Below, piece by piece: positions 11,001 through 26,000 of a DNA stretch of 64,000 nt. A program made the translations under genes and the position numbers. The DNA is from Pachypanchax playfairii (taxonomy: Eukaryota; Chordata; Actinopteri; Cyprinodontiformes; Aplocheilidae). Each line of letters starts with the position of its first letter. Positions within the stretch are counted from its first letter, which is position 1. The stretch covers positions 1,023,834-1,087,833 of the forward strand of contig SSNP01000095.1 of the NCBI GenBank assembly GCA_006937955.1, read 5' to 3'. The notes below the pieces were generated by a model that saw nothing but the letters and a program-made list of their open reading frames with translations, did no database searches and was not told the DNA's origin.

Positions 11001-14000
11001 CTCTCCGCCCTCTGATCCATCTGCTGACACGCTGCATACCGGNNNNNNNNAGCGAGGCGTGTTCGTGTGTGTGTGTGACGGAACGAGGAAACCTTCCACT
11101 TTTCACTTTATCGTACAGAATTCTGTCCTAATATAAACACAAAGAAGCTCCTTTACATCCAGCGTTCTCTGTATCGATCAGTCAGGAGGGATTTTTGGAT
11201 TCCACGTTTAGAAAAGCAACATTAGCAGATTTAACCTGTAAAACAGAAATAATGGATGGAAAAGTTGGTGGAGCAGCCATGTCTGACCTTTGCCCTGGTT
11301 CCTGGGCGGCAGCGGCGGCCCGTCGGCCACGGGGGAGGAGCTGAGGTCGGTGGAGGCGCTGTATATCTGGTTGGTGAAGGCGCTATAGGAGAGGCGCTGC
11401 TGCTTGTCCCGCTGGCTGATGAAGCCCGGCAGAGAGAGCTTGTCGTGGGGTGAGAGACTAGAGGAGTGGCAGAAGCTCTGAGGCCTCGGGGATCGGTCTT
11501 TCTTGATGGGACTGGGCTGCAGAGGGACACGTGTGATGAGACGTTAATCAGAGCAACATCACCTGAAAGGAAGCTCATGTATTCTCACCTGTATCACCTG
11601 TTTTTATTTAAAACAGCACATTTTCCATTCTTAGTTCACTAAGATTTGGTCTTTTATTCTGAAAATCCCCCCAAAACAGTTTAGTCTGATTAAAATCAGC
11701 CGTATTTTAAAGACATTCCAGTCACATCTAATTTTCATTAACCTGCGTTTCTCTGATTCTGAGCAGCGTTTAACTTGACCTTTATATTTGTCGAGTTAAA
11801 AAAAGCTCTCGGTCTGTTTGTTTTGATTTAGAACTGATGATTTGCATTCGTCGCTGTAAGACTGATAAACCCTGGTTACATCAGAAACACGGGAAGTTGT
11901 TTCTCTCCCCAAAAGTTAAGCAATGAAGAGAGACGAGGAGTTACACACAAACATTCTGTCATTAAAACCAAGTGGAAAAACAACCTGCTGGAATTTTCTC
12001 ACTAAACCTCAGAGTTTGTTGCGTCAGATGACGCAAATTCTTGTACAAGATTAATAACCTGTAACTTCATGTGACTCATTAGCATGTTTTTGCGTCTCTT
12101 TGCAGCACGTAATATTCAAGTGATTATGAGAGTTTTAAGACCTTGTCGTCCAAGTCGTCGTCGCTCTCGTCCATCTCCTCCAGTCTGAGGCTCCACTCGT
12201 ACTCCACATGTATGTGAGGGTTAAATTTCCCCTCGGCGGCTTGCACAAGCTAAACGAAACAAACAGTAAAACACCTGAAACAACTCAAACCTTTGAGGTT
12301 TCAAACAGTTAAAAATGTCTGAAAATCTAATTTTAGATACATTTATAAAAGTTTATATTTGTCTTAATAACAAACAGAAGAACTGCATCATGTTCCGGCT
12401 GAAGGCAGAAGTCAGACTGCCATCTAGTGTTCTGACTCCACACACACCATCATTCAGAGTTTAGCCTCTAAAAGCTTTTATTTTTCTTTTAACTCGTATT
12501 ATTTTGGTATTTTTTAGGGTTTTAATTGGAGCTTGGCTCTCCTGGACTAGTCTTCATCAGATCACCAGCTCCTGTACTTACTGCCTCGCCGCACTGACTG
12601 TTCCTCAGTCGCCTGGCAACATCCAGAGCCGTCTCTCCGTTCTGATTGGCTGAATGGTGAGGGAGGAGGAATATAAATAAATAAGTCGACACTCAGAGCC
12701 TGATGCATGTGTACAGACGACTTAAACGAGAGAATGAATCGTGATGAGTGACTCACTGATGTCGGTGGCCGGTTTGCCCCTCAGGAGTAACTTGAGGCAC
12801 TCGGGCTTTTCGTACATGCAGCAGTAATGCAGGGCGGTGTTCCCCCACTCTGTCTGCTTATCCAGGTTACCGCTAAAGAAACAACCACACAGGCTCATAT
12901 GGTCAGAACACCCGGACATGTTTTCCACAGGCTTTCTGGTTCGACTGATTGTGTATTTAACCAGAAGACTGAGCAGGAAAAGGGTTTTTTTCTTTCGAAA
13001 GGAAACAATTTAATTACATCTAAAAAAAACAACAAAAAAACTAACTCAGACATATTAATCCTAAAAAAAAATCTAGGAAAAACATGCTTTAAAAGCAAAT
13101 TACAGGAGCTGAATAATCATTTTAATAAGGTCTAATTGTATGAGCATGGTTATTAATTCATGAAAGAGTCCTGCGTCTTTCTGTGGAGGCTGCAGGAGCA
13201 GCGGTGGATAAACAATTGAAAAGAAAGGAATAAATTAAGGCAGAGAGCAGGAGCTTGACCCATTTCTATTTGCCTTGTGGGAATCTGAGCTGTGTAGCAC
13301 TAAACCTACCTCTGCTCTTCAGTGCTTCAATTCAGACCGGAGTACAAAAAGATCATATTTATGGCTGCTTGTTTTCATAAAAATGAGCTGTTTAATGTGC
13401 AAATTTTCTTTTAGAACTGAGAAAATCTTGCACATTTCTGCAGCTTCTAAACATGCAAATCTACTCTGCACTGATGCAACATCGATTAAGTGTTTTCAGA
13501 GAGAGACTGCATGTGAGTCTGTACCTGTTCTGCACAAGAAAATCCACTAAATGCAGCGAGGTTTGATCAGCCGTCCGTACAGCGTAGTGCAATGCTGTTT
13601 CTCCAGCTTCCTGCAGGGGGCGACAAAACACAGCAAAGACACTGTAAAACAACAAGCAGCATCTATTCAGTGTTCTGTTGAGTGTAAATGTGTGTGTGAG
13701 CGTTTAAACAAACTGCAGTAAACAAAATGGCTTCTAAAAATAAACCGCAATCTTTTATTTCTTTATTTTACCACTTTTGGATGAAGAATATCACAAAATT
13801 GGCTGCGTATAAGTGGTAGAGACTAAATCGTCAATTTGACCTCGTTTAAAGGTTTTGCTTTGTGGACTTTATTTTGTCATGCTTACAGCATCGAGGGGGT
13901 TTAGATGTCCCTCTGGCGCCCTTCAGAGTCACTGACAGCAGCAGATCAGATATTGGTGAGTCAGACCTCAAGGTGCAGAAAACAGCCGCAGCAGTTCCCT

Positions 14001-17000
14001 CCGTCACCACATAACATCCTCTCTTATCCTTTTACTCTGCAGCAGCATTGTGCTCCTGATTTTTTTCCTTAGACCTTCTATGTTGCTGTTATAAAACTGG
14101 CCCGCTTACGTCACATTCAGTCTGATCATGCATACTGTTTACAGTGGAGTCTGAGTTAAAAAGGCATCAACATAGAAGATACTCTGAGGTTCGTGGATGA
14201 AACTCAGACTCTCAGTAACCTGCAGCTGGAATCTCGTCTGATGTCAGCACATGAGGATGATGCAGCTTTCCTCCCATATGCTACAATTCATTTCCAAATC
14301 AGGTTAAAATAGATTACACTCACTGGTCCCGCCTCTGGGAGCGGCTCCATAAGCTCCACCCCTTCGGCGTAGACCTGAATGAGAGCCAGCAGGTCCCGGG
14401 ACTGGACCGCTTCGAACAGCTCGATCATCTTAGCAGCTGCCGACGTGCAAGTCTTCTTTGCATACTTGTGGTCCACATACTTAGCGTTGATGAACTCCTT
14501 CCTCACCGTCCTGGGGGAGTAAATGCGTTCTTAGAGAGTGTTTTCAGACAAAGCGGATGTTTGGGTGGGGAACTCGGACTTACATGTCACTCAGAGGGTT
14601 GGGCTTTGGTGAAGGAGACGGGAGGTTGGCCTCCATGATCTCATTGAAGCTACTGTTCCCTACATTCTTGGCCAGCTGGAGGAGGAAAACACAAACATCA
14701 TCATCAGAAAATATTAATGTCAAGCCGAAACATGAACTGGTTCTGGAAAATACAGCCGGAGCTGGTCTGAGGTTCCTTTTTACTCCATCCTAATGCTCTT
14801 TATCTATTCCCAAAGTCTCATCTTAGTGAAAGTTACATAAATGATTGTGTTTATGTTGTATATGACATCATATTGTGTTGTATTGTGCATCATATCTTGA
14901 GAAAGTTTCACATTAGGGAAGTTATTTGGATTTTGAACCGTTTCTGCAGCTCACCAAGAGTTCTGATGTTCCTAGCTTGTCGAGCTCCATGGATTGGATG
15001 CGAGAAATGTGGACGCCCATCTCTCGGTGGATCCCAGAGCACTCGATGCAGGTGAGGATCCCCAGGTTGGTGGACAACCACTTAGGGTCTGCAAATAATG
15101 ATAAAATCCAGTTTGTGAAGCCACAGCAGAATGAACTTTAATCCAATATGTTCAAACATGCTGTGAAATGGATTCAGCCTTTCGCCTTTAATAGAAATGA
15201 CAGTAAGAAAATATGTTAATTAAGATTATTAGAATATTTTAGAGGGTTTTAGTTGGTGGGACTTTTCATGTTCAAACGCAGAGAGCAGATGTGAGCTGGC
15301 GACAGGTCACGGAGGGCGTGTTGAACACGACGAAGGAATTACTCTGGCGTGACCTCTAAAGCTGCGAATCACAGAAAGTTCCAGGAACAAAAACAAACCA
15401 GAAAATACTGAAGGATCCACCAATAAGAACGCACATGATGAATTATCTTCAGGGTCGACCGAGTGTGTGACTTATGTAACAAAGTGATGTAATGCTGTTG
15501 TTTCTCACCCCCATCAGAGCTGAAAACATAGTGTTTACATAGTGTGAGTGTGTAAATGTGTTTACATGTGTTTACATGTGTGTATATGTGTGTCAGCTGT
15601 CAGAGGGCCTAAATGACTACGACCCTGACTCTTTGTTTCCTAACACGAGGGGTGGATCAGAACGACGTTGTGTCTTGAATGCTAATAGCTTTAGCACAAA
15701 CACATTGACACACTTGTTTGTTCAGGGCTGCAGGGGGAGGGCTGGGGGGGGTGTTACAGTGTGGCTCGTGACTGAGTGAGTTCTTGGGAACTGTGATGCT
15801 GCCAAACCAGACTGTAGCTTTAAATATAAGTTGTCGGCAGTTGTTTTCGCCGAAGACAGCACCTGATGCGCCGCAGTCGCAGCAGACTTCGTTGCCCGGC
15901 ATTCGCAGCACGTCTTCTATAATGGCTTTAGTCAAGTCTTCTAATCCATCCTCCCCTCCGCTGCTCGGCTCGCCACGGAACGCCATGTTTAACGCCTCCT
16001 CCTTGCTGTTGGTCAGCACTGAGATCCATCTGCAGGATGGGACAAATCCAACACAGAAGTAAGATTAATACAAATTAAATAACTAAGAATGACACTTTGT
16101 AGAATTTTATGATTAAAAACATGTATGAAGGCCAATATTCTGAAAGTCTACCTAGTTTTTCTTTGAGCTTTGGTTATTTGAACATGTAAACATAGTTCCA
16201 TTTAAGTCACTTAATTCTGACCTACGAGTCCTTCAGGGACTTAAAAAGTATCGACACACATTTTAGAAAAAAAATCAACTTGAAATTAGATTTTTAGGCC
16301 ATTTATTACCAGCAGAAACACTCAGAATACTAAAAAAAATGACAATTTGACTTGAAATGAAAAAAGGTCCCGGTTCAGACACGCTGTTTATTGGCTGCAA
16401 ATTGTTTAATTAAGACCTGATGTATATTTTTTGTTCATGATCAGGAACCAGAACTGGACTGCAAACGTCACATTTTATAGATATTCTGGATGTTACTTTC
16501 TTCACAGTGTCTTAGCGCGTCCAGGTCGAGCGACACAAACACCCACACAGGACTGTGGTCAGTCACATGCAGGAAACGCGGCCTCCTGCAGCAGCACAGT
16601 CAGCTCACTGCAACCTGCACTAACACCAAACTACAGTGACTAAAACCAGGACTTCCTGTGTCTCCGTCACTCCTCTGCGAAGCCACACATCAGCCACAGA
16701 GTTTATCTGTGAAACGTCTGATGCTGCAGATGCAGCTGAAACCGGACAGGAGCAGCATCTCCATCATCAACATCTGCTCACTCGCAGCAGCCGTTACCCA
16801 AAATTCACTCCCAAAAAAATCTGATTGAAGTGTCTGTCAAATACTCACGCAACAAACTCTTGTTCGTCCTCAGCTTGGAAGTGATACGTCCGGTTATCTG
16901 CGGAGGACAAGCCGCGACGTTAAACAGGTAAATCCAACTGTTTGCATTTTCATGTTTAACATCCAGCGTCACACAGAGAGCATGATGTCCATCCACACAG

Positions 17001-20000
17001 CTCATGTATGTAACCAGGTGTTCACATGTGTGTTTACAACTTACGAGAAATTAGGTCGAAACATTTCCTGTCCTCGGCGCTCGGCTTCACCTGGCAGGTG
17101 AGCAGGTTGAGCTTCACCGGCTGCCGGTTGGACTGAGAAGGAAAAGAAGGAAGTTTAAACACGTCATGAAGGTTTCAATAAAGCAGGTATCAGTTAAACA
17201 TGAACACAAAGAACTGATACGTGTTGTTATCAAAGTTTTATATCGCAGAATAAATCAGTAACATTAGACGGTAAACATCCATCGATCCTCCATCCGTCTG
17301 CGTTGGATTATTGAGTTAACAGATTCAGACCCAAACATCCTCCTCAGTCCCTCCTGGAGGATCCATCCACATGTCCAGAAACCTCCAGAGACACGTGATC
17401 AGGAAATATCCTGGTTCAACACCCGAACCACCTCGGCTGACTCATTTCAACGAGGAGGAGCAGCGACTCTCCTCCGAGCTCCTCCGAGTTTGTAATTCAG
17501 TGACAAATTTACTAAATTTATGTTCCAGATAACGTCACCCAACCAAAGTACCACATGAAACCTTGATGGAAAATAGTCAGAGACTCTTTTTGGATCTAAT
17601 ATATCGAAAACGCGACCTTAAAAACAGGCGCGACGGCTTCCCTTTAAATTTACTAACACGGGTCAGCTGTTCTGCTACGTTTTCACAGAGGAACATAAAA
17701 ACGATTGACTTTCATTTGAGACAACAAATTGTTTGAATCAAACATAGAAAAGAGGGAAAATCTTCTTTTTTCCACACAAGCAGTCAAACAGAGGAGAAGC
17801 TGGAGCTACCAGCTGTTGGTATTTTTGCCTGATAGAAGATTTGCATAACTGCAGTTGATAAAAGCATCATGTTGTACTTATTTAACACAGCTGAACTCAC
17901 GGCTCTCCCGTCAGGAACCTGGACCTAACTGCCCTGTAATAATGAACTCAGTTGGCACGTTCACACAAAGCTTTGTCTCCTGCCAGCGTCCGGGCAGAGG
18001 AGAGGCCAGCGCACGTGCTAATGAAACGCTAACAAGCTGCCATGAGCCTCGCAGCTCGGCTGGTCAGCTTGCAACACGCCACGTCCACTAGAGTCACCCA
18101 GAGTTCAGCTGCCACAGAGACCAAAAAAAAAAAATACCCTGAAAAGCACCGAGAGGTGGCAAACTGTTCCCACACTGAGTGATTATCACAGACTGGGCCA
18201 GCAGAGACTTAAAGCTTTACTTTCCTCCAACATTTTCCTTTCTAAGATGACCACTTCCTCTAAACACGTAACACACAGGAGAGACATGCAGGGCAGCAGC
18301 TATGTGGATGGTCACAACATACCCACAATCAAGCGCTGTAAAAATAACCAACATGAAGAATGAAACAGCACACGCTCACATTCATGCAGCAGCTGAATTT
18401 CCCTCTCTGCTGTGTTTCAGTTGGTAAACGAACTCCACAAACCTGCTCCAGCGCTTGTTCTTGGTGCGGAAATTTAAACATTTACATGAGAGTAAGAGAA
18501 ACTGTTAGCTTTAGCAGATGTTAGCCGATGAGCATCTGGTCTCCAAATGTCAGCGTTTTTATTGTAGTAGATAGTCAAACAATCTGAAAGAGTAAATTAG
18601 AAAAGATCTCAATGATCATATAGACTATTGCAACAATATTATGTATTTTAAATCTTGCTAGAATCTATAGTATTAGAGTATAAATATTTAGCTTGCTGTT
18701 TGCTAGATTAGCGGCTCAGTTTATTACTGCTGTTATCTCGGTTAACGAAGATTCTATTGTTGTTAAAGGGTTATTTTTACCTGTTTAATTTTAACAGACT
18801 GAGGAAAAATAATCCTAGTTCTTATTAAAAATGAACCGAGAAGAAGTTAATGTAGGTTTACAGCAGTATTGAGTTAATATATATTTTGTAAAATCTTTGT
18901 TTGATTTGATTTAGAGAAAACTGCTTTAATGGATTTTAAAAGTTTCATACAGATTTCAGGACTTTGTGGTTATTTCTTAAGTATTAACCAGTAATATGAA
19001 ACATTTTATATCTAAAAAACTTTAAACACTGATTAACAGACCTTTCAATCTGTCTGCATTAAAATTCGGGTGGTTCCGACTCCTTCCGTCAGGCTGCTTC
19101 GTCAGCAGCTCATTTATAGTCATTATGCTAATTTGCTGGACTCAGATTACTAACAAACTAGCCTATGAGAGCAAGTAATACTGTTTCCTGCCCTGCTGTG
19201 CATGGCAACATCACACCTACTCTCTTCCTGTTTGCTACATTATGCTACAGCTTTTAGCCAGCAGCATGCTAGGCGTGGTTTCACCTGCGGGAGCTGATGA
19301 ATACTAACGAACAAAGGAGTTGTGATGAAACAGATACAGGCCGTTCAAACTCGGGAGAACTTGGGTGTTATCGCCACCTGCGTAGTTTGAGATATTAAAA
19401 CTGAAAGAGAAGTTGTTGACCTGTTTTCACACCCACTATGAAGGTAAGAACACCTGTGGAGCTAAAATATTCAACAGAAACCTCAGAAAAATCGTTTTTA
19501 ATGGAAGGGCCTCTTTAAGTACTTTAGCAGCTTCAGTTCAAGTAACTGGTTTTTCTTCCTACATCATAAGGAATGAAGAAAAACTGTGACTTTTCTAGCT
19601 GTAATATAAATAACTATACAATGAATAAAAGACAGCTGGAATACTGAAGGATATTTATTTAATACTATTTTAGAATAATCAACACATTTAAATTAAAATC
19701 TGTGGGATATATCCCAACAATTTGGTTTGTAACAATTTGTCTCTTTTAAATGAAGTTCATTTGGATTCAGTAATTATTTGTGAAATAAAAGCAATTAAAG
19801 AAGCTGGAATTCCTTGACAGAATGTGACGGAACAGCTTTCGCCTTCAAAAGAGGAAAAAACTGGCTGAACTACGTCTTCTGCGCAGAGCAGCGACGATGC
19901 TGTAGATGTGCCATCTTATCCAGCACACACACTCCATTAGAGATGAGTCACCGTGGCGCAGCAGGAGGGAGGGATGGGGGGTTACCATGGCAACCCATCT

Positions 20001-23000
20001 ATGTCAAGCTGGCTGGGCCAGCCTGCAGATTGGAAAAGCCCAACACATCCTGCCTGTACAATGTTCCCCTTTGATCAAACGCAGTCATTCCCATGAGGTT
20101 GGCGGGTTTAGATGAGCGTGTGTTTGTTGTGTACTCACTGTGGCATGAGAGATGGTGAGGATCCCTCCCTTCACTGAACACTGTCTCCTCTGCCACACCT
20201 TCCTCAGCCTGTGAGAAGACGCCCCCAACGTTAGCAGGAGAATCTCATCTCATCCTCCATGTTTACTGTAAATGTTCTAAGCTACACGTATCGCAGCAGA
20301 TTTACTTTAGGAATGACACAATTACACTTTTCGTGGATTTTTCTAATTTGTGTGAAGCTTCAACCTGCTCATTCTCTCTGATTCTGAGTTCTCAAATTTC
20401 AATTTTGATTGTCATGAAAACAAAAAGTGGCTCAAGAACTGATGTTTTTCCTGAAAAGCTCCAGGTTACAGATTCTTTTTTAACAACGGACATTATGAAT
20501 TATATGCTCCAGGTTGATGAACAAATACAAAGTAAACTGGATTCAAATAACCCTCTGAAAATACATTTAAAACAATCAAACAGCCATTTGTATTTTTAAA
20601 ATTTGGATATTTAACTAATTTTTCCAATGAAAACTTAAGGAATGTGGAAATAATTCACTAAAAACAAGCAGAACACGCAGAATTCCTGCCATTCCTACCT
20701 GATGACATCACAAGAAGCCTTGCATGGTGAAATATTACCGGAGAACACGTTCTGTAAACTATTCATATGGGAAAAATTTATATTTGGACGAATTTATTTC
20801 CAGAGGATTGAGCAGCACATGAAAAGGGCCATGAATCAAAATAAACAAACACCTCGAGCCAATTTAGGGTGTACAGTCAGTCTAACATGTATGTTTATGG
20901 TCTGTAGGACCAGAGAACCCGGACAAAACCCAGAAAGGCCTGGTGGAAAGAGTCCTAGCAACTGTGTAAAATTACAATGTCTACTATATCTCTCTCTCTT
21001 CCTGTATCATGTAGGTCTCTCTTCCTGCATAACATAACATACCTTATACATAACTACTAGAAACAATGTGTGATTTATAGTTTAAAGGCTCGTTAGCAAC
21101 TTGCTGTGTTTGCAGCTTACCCGTCACTTTTCTTTAGCAGGTAGCCTTTCTTCTCACTGCCGAACTCCTTGTTCCCCTGCAGCTGGTGCATGCTGTAACC
21201 ACCCTGTTTACTCTGTGAGTCCTGCAAGAAGCCACACACACACACACACGATTTAATAGGAACAAAGAACATTCCTGTAGATTGATAAAAACATGCAGCG
21301 AAATCACGCACACCCTACAAATGTATTTTTACAAACAGAAAGGTAAGAGGGCTAAAACACAGGACATGCTCTGCAACATGCTTACACACTGCAAACACGC
21401 TACTGTCAATCACAACAAGATGCAGAGGAACTTACTCTTCTAGACTTGATTCCAGACAAGCAGAAGGCAAAAAGGAGATAGAGGGGAAAGGTGTGAAAGA
21501 TCTGGCTCAGGTGCAGGTGGCGGGTGTGAAAAAGTGTGTTTTCTGACGATGTGCTGAACAAAATGCGATGCGCACGCTTCACAGAGTGTAAAGTAAATGA
21601 CATTATGCGTAAACGAATGGGTGTAGGAGGAGTGAGAGTGTAAACTGAGAGGGTGGGACCAGCCCGTGCTGTTAAACGGCTGGTTTTGGTGGTTCTCCAC
21701 TGAGCAGCCAGTGAGGCACAACGCTGGTCACCAGCAAAGACAAGCACACACTGGCTACCAGCATGGTACAGCACTGGGCACTCGCTCGGTGCTGCAGGAG
21801 ACAAACTCCTCGTAAACAGAGTGAGGGGCTCAGTTCAGGAGGTCAGTGTAAACGTGATCACCGGGTCTGGTGTGCTTACCTCCTTTTGGTCCAGCTGGAG
21901 GGACGACTTGATCAAATCTCTCAAAGCGGTCAGCTGCTTCTTCTCCTCATCCTGAGTTTGTTTTATCTGTGGAGGAAAAAAAAACGTCGGACTGAATACA
22001 ATTAATTTTCTCAAATTCTGTCTTCAAACAGAATAAAAACAGGGAAAACTCTTAAAAAAACGTTCAAACCAAATGAGGAGAGAAGAGAGTGTTTACATTG
22101 TACAGGTCAGCTGCCAGCTTCTCGATGTACTGCTTCAGCTTATCGGCTGTCTTCAAGCCATCCTGGAAGAAACTGGAGAACCACACGCGTGTGAATTACA
22201 ACATTCAAACACACATCGGCCATTTGTGTGAAGCACCTCTTAAGAAATGTCACGTGCTGCGGTAAGACGCCCTGCTGGTCGCTTGTAAAGGTCGAAGGGG
22301 GTCAGTTTGTTCAACTTCCTGCTCACTCCAGCACTTTGTCTTGTGGGACTGAAATCATATCCGATCAAGCGGAGGTGTTTAACACATCCTGGATCCATCA
22401 CTGACCTGTCAGCGGAACGCACCTCCATGACGCTGCACAGCAGCAAATCACCACTAACCTCATCGCGCCATCGGACCCAGAGACGAGAAAACACCGCAAA
22501 CCCACATATCTGTGTCTGCAGATTCACATTTAATCATATTAACACAAAAAACCATATCAACGTGATGATGTGAGTTTACTGTCAAATCGTCACGCTTGAG
22601 CTACAAGAAACACGCGATCTGCAGTAACTGCAAACACAAGGATGTTTTCAATCAGAAATACTTTTTTCTTCTTTCTCCTGGAGCTTCGCAGAGTCGCACA
22701 CGTTCCTCGACTCTGTCTGGTGTCCTAAAGCTTTTAATCCATCACCGCCGCGGCCTTCCTACCAGTCAAGATCCTGGCTGAACAGATTAGCGGTGCAGTG
22801 AATTGTTTTGTCCAGGGGTTAAAATAGGACGCTGGAAGAAAATCTGTCATCCTGCGACAGATTTTCTTCCGAGGAGCGCTAGCTACTTTCTTTAACCCGA
22901 AAACCCCGCGACTGTCGGAGCCTGTCTCTATGATGACCCCTGCCGATTTATAGGAGCTGTGCAAACGAGTGACCTCGAGATCTGTGACTCGTATGAGAGG

Positions 23001-26000
23001 AAACTGTCATTTGTGGCTGCAGAGGAAAGGAGAGATGCATCAACTTCTTTACGGTGTGTGAGGAAGTCAGTGGGTGTGATGCAGAGAGCCGGGGACTGTT
23101 GAACATTTAGGGGAGGATTTTGGTGGTACTTACTTGCACTGTGCGTGGTAATACTTAATCAGGTTCTGCAGGAGGTCCACTCCTTTCTTGGTCTTGATCT
23201 CGTTTACTTTGATCAGGTACTGCAGGCAGAGGAGAGGAGCAGAGTTCAGGCACGAGTCGGGACTCAAGGGATGCTGAAAAGTCTTTTTCTGGGTTTAATG
23301 AAACGCCGTCACACAGACGACATCATGCATATGATTCACGAGGCCTTTGATGCGCGACTGAACATGGTTTCGATGCTGTCTGAGCAGAAACCAGACTGGT
23401 AAACCCTCGTTTCATAAAGTCTCATCTCTCTGCTTTGATCTAAACAAAACTTTTAAACATCTGACGTTGTCGTTATTAAAACAACAAGCTCTGACAGAGA
23501 AGAAGCTTTTCAGTGTTTAGACTCCGTCTGGGTGTCTGAGGATTCGAGACAAACAAACAAATAAAAGATAATCTTCAGCTAATCCCACAGCGAGCCGATC
23601 CACGCAGATTTACAGAGTCATCGCTCAGCTAAAGACCAATTTTCTCTGCAGAGTCTGACGCCGACGTACAGCCTCAGTTTTCTGCCGTCATCGTGTTGGG
23701 ATGCACACATGGGTAAACACGTCATACGTGTGCACAATCGCATGTGCAGTCTCTTTGTCTGCCTGATGGAACTTTCTGGACAGAAGATTATCCACATTAT
23801 GATGGAAGCTAGAAGCGCCGCTGCATGTGAATCCCTTTTGTGTGAATGAGCAGCGACATTCACACACTGCTGCAGAGTAGAATGCAGCCTTTCCACGCTC
23901 CTCCTCCTCCTCTTCCTCGGGCGGAGTGGGAGGAGAGTGAGAGCCTCGTGTAATCTGGTGATTGAGTAACATGGAGAGAGTGTGAGCAAGCCAGAGAGCA
24001 CGCAACGGAGAGAAATGAGGTTAAGTGGGATGAGCAGATTGAGCCACTGACTGCAGAGGACGACAACAACAACATCAACCGCAGTGAGAGTTTTATCATT
24101 TAGGGAATTTCTGGCGTTCAGGATTTTCTGGCTCCTCAAATCTCCAACTCCAGGAGTTGAAAGTGGGTCATGTTCAAAAACAGAGAGGAAGTAAAAGAAA
24201 AAAATCACAACATTTATCTGTCACTCCAAACCTGCAGTAATTAATGTAATGAATTCTTTTACAAGCGAAGATCCTTGAAACCTTCGATGAAACACTTGAT
24301 CTGAGACGGTTTATATTTTAAAGACTTAAGAAATAATGAGGGTTTTTAAATAAATTGTACAGAAGTTGTTCCGTTCTTAGAAAATACTCGTACGTCTCCT
24401 GTCAGATGAGTGAGATAGAAACAAGTAGCCAGAATCCAAACGATGCTTTCAGCTTCACAGATACTCCTGCTGTGAAGTGGAGACGCAGCACGGAGAGGAA
24501 ATTTTAAAACAAATCTTGAAGAGAAGAAGCCGACGACAGAGGAAGTCGGTGCTAATGTGATGTGGGAGCTACAACTCTGTTCTGGCATCAGGCTGCGAGC
24601 GGAGGCGGCTGCAAAACGATATCATGTACAAGCTGATGGGTTCGTCTCTAAACTGATGCACAAAGAAATCTGTTCTAAGCTGCTTCAGATATTTTACAAT
24701 CAAACCATCAAGGTTCTGCGACTCGTGAGGAAACTGAGAACCCTCGTTTTGAGACATTTCCAGTCAGACGCCACCCTTATCATTAAAGCCTGACCAATTT
24801 TTGATATTTTCCAGTTTAGTTCCTTAAAACACGATGAAAAGTGAAACTGCTCAGCAGAAAAACAAGCGAAGAGCTGGTGAACAGCCGGAATTCATAGAAG
24901 CAAATTAGAGCTAGAACAGGTCAAAACGACAATGTCTGGAGGTGTTTTATCAAGTTTGTCACGTCAGCTTAAAGGTGTCAGATTCATCTTAGATGTGTCG
25001 CATCTGGAGAGGTTACTAATCCCGCCCAACAACCTGCTGGAAGAGCAGATGTGGATGAGTCCTGAAAGTCGTTAAAATGTGATTTCATGCAGCGATAACA
25101 TAATAACAAACAGTTAAAAGACCATGACTTTATAGGAAGCTAAAAAACCTAAACCAGGTGTGTAAACTCAGAGCCTAAAGGTGAAATACTCACACAAAGG
25201 GGATGTGGCGAGTTTTGTTACGATTAATCCAAAAAAACAAAAAGCCTCACATGCAGCATTATGTAATCTGAGAACAAGTAAAAAATGCAAGCAGGATAAA
25301 ACAGTGAGTGTGGCGTAGGCGTCGCCGCCCACCACCAGAGGATTTTGGCAAAATAATGCGAGCTCCAACAGTTTGTTCTGATTCCCTTGGGCGCACTCGG
25401 AGCTCACATTGGTTTTACACTTACAGTGGGGCAAAAAAGTATTTAGTCAGCCACCAATTGTGTAAGTTCTCCCACTTAAAAAGATCAGAGAGGCCTGTAA
25501 TTTTCATCATAGGTATACCTCAACTATGAGAGACAAAATGAGGAAAAAAAATCCAGAAAATCACATTGTCTGATTTTTAAAGAATTTATTTGCAAATTAT
25601 GGTGGAAAATAAGTATTTGGTCAATAACAAAAGTTAATCTCAATACTTTGTTATATAGCCTTTGTTGGCAATGACAGAGGTCAAACGTTTTCTGTAAGTC
25701 TTCACAAGGTTTTCACACACTGTTGCTGGTATTTTGGCCCATTCCTCCATGCAGATCTCCTCTAGAGCAGTGATGTTTTGGGGCTGACGCTGGGCAACAC
25801 GGACTTTCAACTCCCTCCAGAGATTTTCTATGGGGTTGAGATCTGGAGACTGGCTAGGCCACTCCAGGACCTTGAAATGCTTCTTACGAAGCCACTCCTT
25901 CGTTGCCCGGGCGGTGTGTTTGGGATCATTGTCATGCTGAAAGACCCAGCCACGTCTCATTTTCAATGCCCTTGCTGATGGAAGGAGGTTTTCACTCAAA

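Noticed and set aside
22834..22870. Calling the intron 7 hairpin a miRNA gene
   Set aside because: The uninterrupted stem is only 15 bp and no mature miRNA sequence was recognised.
23618..24208. 196-codon minus-strand frame in asap1 intron 6
   Set aside because: Long, but no recognisable domain and no supporting neighbour exons; overlapping frames are also open, which fits chance.
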